Source: Streptomonospora alba (lineage in GTDB: Bacteria; Actinomycetota; Actinomycetes; Streptosporangiales; Streptosporangiaceae). From it: a stretch of 64,000 nucleotides of DNA. The notes under the pieces are model-generated. The model made no database searches and was not told the origin of the DNA. It worked only from the letters and a program-made list of their open reading frames with translations. The translations under genes and the position numbers were made by a program. The stretch's first letter is position 1, and each line of letters starts with the position of its first letter. The stretch spans positions 62,001-126,000 of the forward strand of contig NZ_JROO01000014.1 in assembly GCF_000826685.1 (NCBI RefSeq), read 5' to 3'. Shown piece after piece: positions 59,451 to 64,000 of this stretch.

Positions 59451-60278
59451 TCACTCCTGTGGCGGCTCCGGCTGCTGTGGGCCGATCAGGCGCTGGTACA
59501 GCGGCGCGAGCAGCTCGGCCAGCCCCTCCTGCGGAGCCTCAGCCGCGTACTCCCCGCCGGCATCCGGCGGCTCGGTGATCGCCACCGCCGGGGGAGCGCC
59601 GTCCAGCCGGGGCGGAGCCGGCAGCCGCGGCGCGCGCCAGAAGCCGGCGGCATCGTCCGGCGGATCGGGCTCGGCGACGCCGGGGGCCGGGGGCTCGGCC
59701 AGCGCAGCCGCCGGGTCGGCGGGCGCCGCCGGAGTCCGAGCACGGCGCCGCAGGTCGGCCAGAAGCTCCCCGCGCGGCCTGCCCAGCCACTCCACCAGCA
59801 GCAGCGGATCCGACGCCAGCGCTTCGGCCAGTACGTACAGCGCCGCCGCCGCGTGCTTGCACGGGTGCCCCCAGTCCGGACACGAGCAGCTCAGCACCAG
59901 ATCGCCGAGACCGCCGGGCAGCAGCCGCAGCCCCACGACCTCGAACACCCGCTCCAGCTCCGGCGGGAAACCGCCCGCCAGCAGCGCCGCGCGGAACACC
60001 GGCTGGGAGCCCAGCGCGCGGACGAGCGTCGCCCACTCCTCACCGCCCGGTACCGGCGTGATGACGCTGACCCGGTAGGCCCCCGAGCGCGAGCCCTCCA
60101 CCCGCGCGGTGGCCTCTCCCGGCTCCACCTTCACCCGCGACACGGCGCCCTGGTCGGCATAGACACGGCCGCGGCGGACGCGGGCGGTGTCGCCGTCGCG
60201 TTCCAGCACATCCCGCAGCCGCTGCGCGACCCACCCGGCGTGCGGCCGCGCCCCCGGTGCCGCGCCCGCCCCCGTCAC
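59451..60278 (-). CDS. SWIM zinc-finger protein paired with SNF2 helicase
   Basis: This 275-residue protein has a SWIM zinc finger CSCPDWGHPCKH (CxC...CxH) near residue 132 and a Pro/Ala-rich C-terminal half that looks disordered. Such genes accompany bacterial SNF2 helicase genes; the finger may bind DNA or protein. GTG 60278 overlaps the helicase stop as GTGA, so the two are translationally coupled. The N-terminal part VAQRLRDVLERDGDTARVRRGRVYADQG suits the family. Confidence 0.88.
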   Translation of the reverse strand: MTGAGAAPGARPHAGWVAQRLRDVLERDGDTARVRRGRVYADQGAVSRVKVEPGEATARVEGSRSGAYRVSVITPVPGGEEWATLVRALGSQPVFRAALLAGGFPPELERVFEVVGLRLLPGGLGDLVLSCSCPDWGHPCKHAAAALYVLAEALASDPLLLVEWLGRPRGELLADLRRRARTPAAPADPAAALAEPPAPGVAEPDPPDDAAGFWRAPRLPAPPRLDGAPPAVAITEPPDAGGEYAAEAPQEGLAELLAPLYQRLIGPQQPEPPQE

Positions 60279-63200
60279 GGCGACACCGCCTCGGGCGCCA
60301 GGCGCACGACCTCGCGCAGCCGGTCGGTGGAGAGGTCGCCCAACCAGTCCTCGCCGGCGCCCACCGCGCTGGCGGCCAGCCGCCGCTTGCCCTCGATCAT
60401 CTCGTCGATGCGCTCCTCCAGCGTGCCGACGCAGATCAGCTTGCGGACCTGCACGTCGCGGCGCTGCCCGATGCGGAACGCGCGGTCGGTGGCCTGGTCC
60501 TCCACCGCCGGATTCCACCACCGGTCGATGTGCAGTACGTGGTTGGCGGCGGTGAGGTTCAGCCCGGTTCCCGCCGCCTTCAGCGACAGCAGCAGCACCA
60601 TGGGCTCGGGGCTCGTCTGGAAGCGGTGCGTCATCTCCTCGCGCTGGGCGCGCGGGGTGCCTCCGTGCAGCCACAGCACCTCACGCCCGAGGTGCTGGGC
60701 GAGGTAGGGGGCCAGGCGGCGGCCCAGCGCCGTGTACTGGGTGAAGCACAGCGCCTTGTCGCCCGCCGCCACCACGTGCTCCAGCAGTTCCTGCAGCCTT
60801 TCCAGCTTTCCCGAGCGCCCCGCCAGCGGCGAGCCGTCGCCGAGGAACTGCGCGGGATGGTTGCAGATCTGCTTGAGGCGGGCCATCGCCGCCAACACGA
60901 CGCCCTTGCGCTGGATGCCCTCGGTGCCCTTCAGCCGTTCGGCCATGTCGTCCACGGCCGCCCGGTAGAGACTGGCCTGCTCGGGGGTAAGCGTGCACCA
61001 GGCACGGCTCTCCTGCTTGTCGGGCAGGTCGGAGATGATCGCCGTGTCGGTCTTGAGCCGGCGCAGGATGAACGGCCCGGTGATGCGCCGCAGCTGCGCC
61101 GCACTGTCGTCGCCGGCCTCCGCCGCCGGCGCGCCCTCCGCGGCCGCCCGTTCCACGCGCGCGGCGATGCCGGTGCGAAAGGCCTGCTGGGAGCCGAGCA
61201 GCCCGGGGTTGGCGAACTCCATCACCGACCACAGTTCGTCCAGATTGTTCTCGACCGGAGTTCCGGTCAGCGCGATGCGGGACCGCGCCGCCAGGCGCCG
61301 CACCGCCTGCGCCTGGCGGGTCCCGGCGTTCTTCAGAGCCTGGGCCTCGTCGCAGACCACCCGGTGCCAGGGCATCGCGGCGAGCTCGTCGGCGTCGCGC
61401 AGCACCATTCCGTAGGTCGTCAGGACGAGATCCGCGCCGCCGGCGGCCTTGGCCAGCGCGTTGCCGTGCAACCGGGCCGGACCGTGGTGGACGTGCACGT
61501 CCAGACCGGGAGCGAACCCGGCGGCCTCGCGCTGCCAGTTGCCCACCAGCGACACCGGGCAGACGAGCAGTGTGGGGCCGGGGCGTGGGGCAGCGCCGGC
61601 GCGGCGCTCGTCGGCCAGCAGCGCCAGCAGCTGCACCGTCTTGCCCAGCCCCATGTCGTCGGCCAGCACCGCCCCCAGCCCCAACTCGCCCAGGAAGCGC
61701 AGCCAGGCGGCGCCGCGGCTCTGGTAGGGGCGCAGCTTGCCGGTGAACCCCTCGGGCGCCTCCAGGGGTGCCATACGCGACTCGGCGTCGCCGCCGAAGA
61801 GCGCGCCCAGGGCGCCGTCGGCGTCGACGCCGGTCACCGGAAGCGGGGCGGGGCCGGTGGGGGAGAGGACCATGCGCAGCGCGTCCTCGCGGCGCATGGT
61901 GCCGCTTCCGCGGCGGCGCAGATAGGCCAGCGCGGTACGCACATGGCCGGGGTCGACCTCGATCCAGCGCCCGCGCAGCCGCACCAGCGGCTGCTTGAGC
62001 CGGGCCAGTTCGGCCAGCTCGTCCAGGTCGACGTGCTCGCCGCCGCAGGCGGCCCGCAGGGAGAAGTCGAGCAGGTCGTCGGCGCCGATGCCGCCACCGC
62101 CGGGGCGCTCGCGGGTCGTCAGCTGCAGCTCCAGCGACCGGCGGCCCGACCACTCGGGCAGTACCACGGCGAAGCCCGCGGCGCTGAGCCGCGGTGCGGC
62201 CTCGCGGATGAAGGCGTGCGCGCGGCCGGTCGTCAGTGTCAGCGCCGAGGGAGCGGGCTCGGCTAGGACGTCGCGCAGGGCGGGGTAGTGGCGTGCGGCC
62301 CGGGCGAGGTCTTCGAGGATCGCCGACTCCACGCCGGCGGGCAGGCGGTCGGCGCCGTCGCCCAGCCACAGCGCCGACAGCGCGACCTGCAGGCTGGGGT
62401 CGGCACCCGACTGCACCCAGAACTCCACACGCCACTGCTCGCCGCCCGCCGCTTCACGGTCCTCGGGGTCGGGTTCGACCAGGCGGAAGACCAGCCGGGC
62501 TCCGCCGGCCTCGCGCTGGGCGGCCGTGTGCCAGGCATACAGGCGTGCGGCGATGCCGCCCTCGGCGGTGGCACCGCCGCTGTCGTCGTCGCCCGTGCCG
62601 AGCCGCAGGCGGGCGTCGGGGCCCACGAGCGCGGCCGTCAGCGGGTGGCCGCCGCGGGCCGGGGGCGTCTGGGCTGCCAGCCGGGCACGTGCGCGCGCAT
62701 CGAGCAGGTCGGCCAGGGTGCGGTAGAGGGCTGTGCTCGGCGGTTCCGCGCCGTGCGCCGCGGCGGCCGGCGGCAGGGCCGATACCAGCGCGGCGAAGTG
62801 TTCACCGCCCGCGACGGTGAGGACCGGGCGCCACCGCGCCTGCGGCGGGTCGCCCAGGAGGCGCGGCAGCAGGTGGCCGGCGTCCACCAGGCGGGCGGCG
62901 AAGGAGTCGACGGCTGCCAGGTGGGCGAGATCGGGGCCGATCCGCGTGTCCGGATCGCGGGTGCAGGGCTCGGCGCGGTGCAGCGCCCCTAGCAGCGCGG
63001 GCGCGTGTGCGGCGGGCACCTCCAGGCAGGGCACCTGCCAGGTGCCCCAGACCGCGGACTCGGCCTGCGCGGCACCGCCGGGGGGCGAAGCCGGCTCCGC
63101 GCCCGGGGCAGGGGAGGCCAGGGGGCGGGAGCCGACCGAGGGCAGCTGGAGCGACGCCTCCGCTGCGCCGCAGTCGCGGGCGGAATCGGTGCCGGCGAGT

Positions 63201-63376
63201 GCGGACACGGCGGCGCGCAGCCGCTCGGCCGGGGCGGCGAAGGGATGGGCGGGCGGCGTCGAACCGGGCGCGGGGTCGGCGGCAGGGGAGGGGAGGGGCT
63301 CCTGCTCGGCCCACAGCACGGCCCCGCCGCCGTGCCCGGGAGCCGCAGGGCGCCACCAGCCGTGCAGTTTCAGCAC
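60275..63376 (-). CDS. SNF2-family DEAD/H ATPase (bacterial helicase-like)
   Basis: This 1033-residue protein has an N-terminal SNF2-associated bacterial domain (about 1-500) with low-complexity Pro/Ala stretches. The SNF2 ATPase core follows: motif I DDMGLGKTVQLLALL (about 575), DEAQ box VVCDEAQALKN (about 677), SRIALTGTPVENNLDELWS, and the helicase C region with ALCFTQYTALG and FRIGQRRDVQVRKLICVGTLEERI (about 960). It may remodel protein-DNA complexes in repair or transcription. GTG 63376 follows AAGGAGG; the open frame continues upstream without similarity. It heads the operon with the SWIM protein. Confidence 0.93.
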   Translation of the reverse strand: MLKLHGWWRPAAPGHGGGAVLWAEQEPLPSPAADPAPGSTPPAHPFAAPAERLRAAVSALAGTDSARDCGAAEASLQLPSVGSRPLASPAPGAEPASPPGGAAQAESAVWGTWQVPCLEVPAAHAPALLGALHRAEPCTRDPDTRIGPDLAHLAAVDSFAARLVDAGHLLPRLLGDPPQARWRPVLTVAGGEHFAALVSALPPAAAAHGAEPPSTALYRTLADLLDARARARLAAQTPPARGGHPLTAALVGPDARLRLGTGDDDSGGATAEGGIAARLYAWHTAAQREAGGARLVFRLVEPDPEDREAAGGEQWRVEFWVQSGADPSLQVALSALWLGDGADRLPAGVESAILEDLARAARHYPALRDVLAEPAPSALTLTTGRAHAFIREAAPRLSAAGFAVVLPEWSGRRSLELQLTTRERPGGGGIGADDLLDFSLRAACGGEHVDLDELAELARLKQPLVRLRGRWIEVDPGHVRTALAYLRRRGSGTMRREDALRMVLSPTGPAPLPVTGVDADGALGALFGGDAESRMAPLEAPEGFTGKLRPYQSRGAAWLRFLGELGLGAVLADDMGLGKTVQLLALLADERRAGAAPRPGPTLLVCPVSLVGNWQREAAGFAPGLDVHVHHGPARLHGNALAKAAGGADLVLTTYGMVLRDADELAAMPWHRVVCDEAQALKNAGTRQAQAVRRLAARSRIALTGTPVENNLDELWSVMEFANPGLLGSQQAFRTGIAARVERAAAEGAPAAEAGDDSAAQLRRITGPFILRRLKTDTAIISDLPDKQESRAWCTLTPEQASLYRAAVDDMAERLKGTEGIQRKGVVLAAMARLKQICNHPAQFLGDGSPLAGRSGKLERLQELLEHVVAAGDKALCFTQYTALGRRLAPYLAQHLGREVLWLHGGTPRAQREEMTHRFQTSPEPMVLLLSLKAAGTGLNLTAANHVLHIDRWWNPAVEDQATDRAFRIGQRRDVQVRKLICVGTLEERIDEMIEGKRRLAASAVGAGEDWLGDLSTDRLREVVRLAPEAVSP

Positions 63377-63772
63377 ACCCGCCCTCCTTACGCGTCTCGC
63401 CACCGCAGACGTTATCGCCCGGCGGCGACGGTTCCGGGTGGCCCGGTGCGTACCGGAACCGTCGCGTGCTCGGGGGTGCGGCCCGGCGCACGCACGCGCC
63501 CGTTGCGACCGCCGGGGAGTACGAGCGCGCGTGCCGTCCGTGCATCCGTTATCGCGCCGCGGGCGGTACCGGCCGCCTACGCCCTGGCTTGAGGCCGTGC
63601 CGCGGCGCACCGCTTCGGCCGAAAGAGGACGACAGGAGCCTGTCGGCACGTCACACCGCGACCATTTGAGATCTACGTTGTAAAGGAAGCGGTGGTTCAT
63701 CCTCTACGACTTAAGGTGTGGATGCCGGTCACACCGCGAAAACGGCGACCGACCGGCACCCACCCGAGCCCT
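63377..63772. other. Intergenic region with the third motif copy
   Basis: These 396 bases separate the helicase start from the partial gene at the right edge, both on the minus strand. Apart from the 16-base motif at 63671-63686, I see no gene. The helicase promoter should lie here. Confidence 0.5.
63671..63686. repeat. 16-base motif copy 3, ATCTACGTTGTAAAGG
   Basis: This exact 16-base core of the motif seen at 51395 and 55919 is in the same orientation. It lies 295 bases upstream of the SNF2 gene start and 87 bases past the end of the partial gene at the edge. This is the least clear of the three contexts. Confidence 0.7.
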
Positions 63773-64000
63773 TCAGCGAGAGTGCCCGTTGAGGCGGACA
63801 TGCAGCATGATCCACTGGTCGGGGGAGACGCGGGCGACCACCTCCGTTCGCCCTACGCCGGCTGCCGCCAGCGCCGCGTCCACCCGCCGGCCGGCGTGGC
63901 CGCGGCGCAGCGAGGCCCGCAGACTGCCGCCGACCCCCGAGAAGCCCAGGTCCACCAGCGCGCGGTAGGCGGCGAGCTCGGTGTCGGGCACAAGCGGCCG
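63773..64000 (-). CDS. Hypothetical protein, partial
   Basis: The frame is open to the right edge, so the gene may be truncated; a GTG at 63991 would give a 72-residue protein. The visible sequence ends ALAAAGVGRTEVVARVSPDQ...LHVRLNGHSR and has no family I recognise. The high Ala/Arg/Gly content is normal for this genome. Confidence 0.5.
   Translation of the reverse strand, partial: RPLVPDTELAAYRALVDLGFSGVGGSLRASLRRGHAGRRVDAALAAAGVGRTEVVARVSPDQWIMLHVRLNGHSR

Noticed and set aside
1-64000. tRNA genes, rRNA, CRISPR arrays, intact insertion sequences
   Set aside because: Looked for repeats with regular spacing, transposase motifs and cloverleaf-like segments; none was convincing by eye. A tRNAscan or ISfinder run would be decisive.

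Overview
The window is about 64 kb of very GC-rich DNA. It has many GTG starts, dense overlapping operons (GTGA/ATGA stop-start overlaps), a SARP regulator, cytochromes P450, an ECF sigma factor and a Sco/PCu(A)C/DyP copper operon. This fits an actinomycete; a Nocardiopsis/Streptomonospora-like genus is my guess, not a demonstrated assignment. Both ends cut through genes. I found no rRNA, tRNA, CRISPR array or intact insertion sequence.

Left part (1-28 kb) is mostly accessory metabolism. It holds the 3' end of a proline aminopeptidase, a PlsC acyltransferase and a scar where a frameshifted MFS remnant abuts an N-terminally truncated IclR regulator. Next are a threonine/serine dehydratase with a divergent LysR regulator and a polyol or sugar uptake operon (Zn-dehydrogenase, solute-binding lipoprotein, two permeases, Gfo/Idh/MocA oxidoreductase) opposite a SorC-type regulator. 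Then come a biotin-type carboxyltransferase, a class III CoA-transferase, ThuA, DUF1989, MmuM, a sulfotransferase, small DNA-binding or unknown proteins, a P450 divergent from a drug-type ABC exporter with an Xre regulator, a DUF418 membrane protein, and the copper operon (Sco, PCu(A)C, DyP).

Middle part (about 28.2-48.2 kb) is the highlight: a compact biosynthetic gene cluster. One rightward operon encodes a fatty acyl-AMP ligase, two acyl-CoA dehydrogenase-like proteins, an ACP, a single PKS module (KS-AT-ACP, malonyl-type AT, no reductive domain) and a second ACP. It continues with the five-gene tetronate cassette in the order known from abyssomicin-type clusters: KAS III, FkbH-like glyceryl-ACP synthase, ACP, 2-oxoacid-dehydrogenase-E2-like acyltransferase and alpha/beta hydrolase. 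A type II thioesterase ends it. Leftward genes encode a P450, a flavin monooxygenase and a SARP activator; a DedA/sulfotransferase pair lies on the other side. I infer a fatty-acid-primed, once-extended acyl-tetronate, possibly with an unsaturated acyl chain and an exocyclic methylene.

Right part (48.5-64 kb) contains two membrane proteins (one LtrA-type), DUF1697, and an operon of a YdiJ-like FAD/Fe-S dehydrogenase with an enolase-superfamily protein. It also has a SigG-like ECF sigma factor with a DoxX protein, a cold-shock protein with a long leader and a textbook terminator, a GNAT acetyltransferase, an ACT-like protein, and a SWIM/SNF2 helicase pair. The motif TAATCTACGTTGTAAAGG occurs before and after the FAD/Fe-S-enolase operon in the same orientation, and its 16-base core recurs near the right end; I read it as an operator or repeat of unknown owner.
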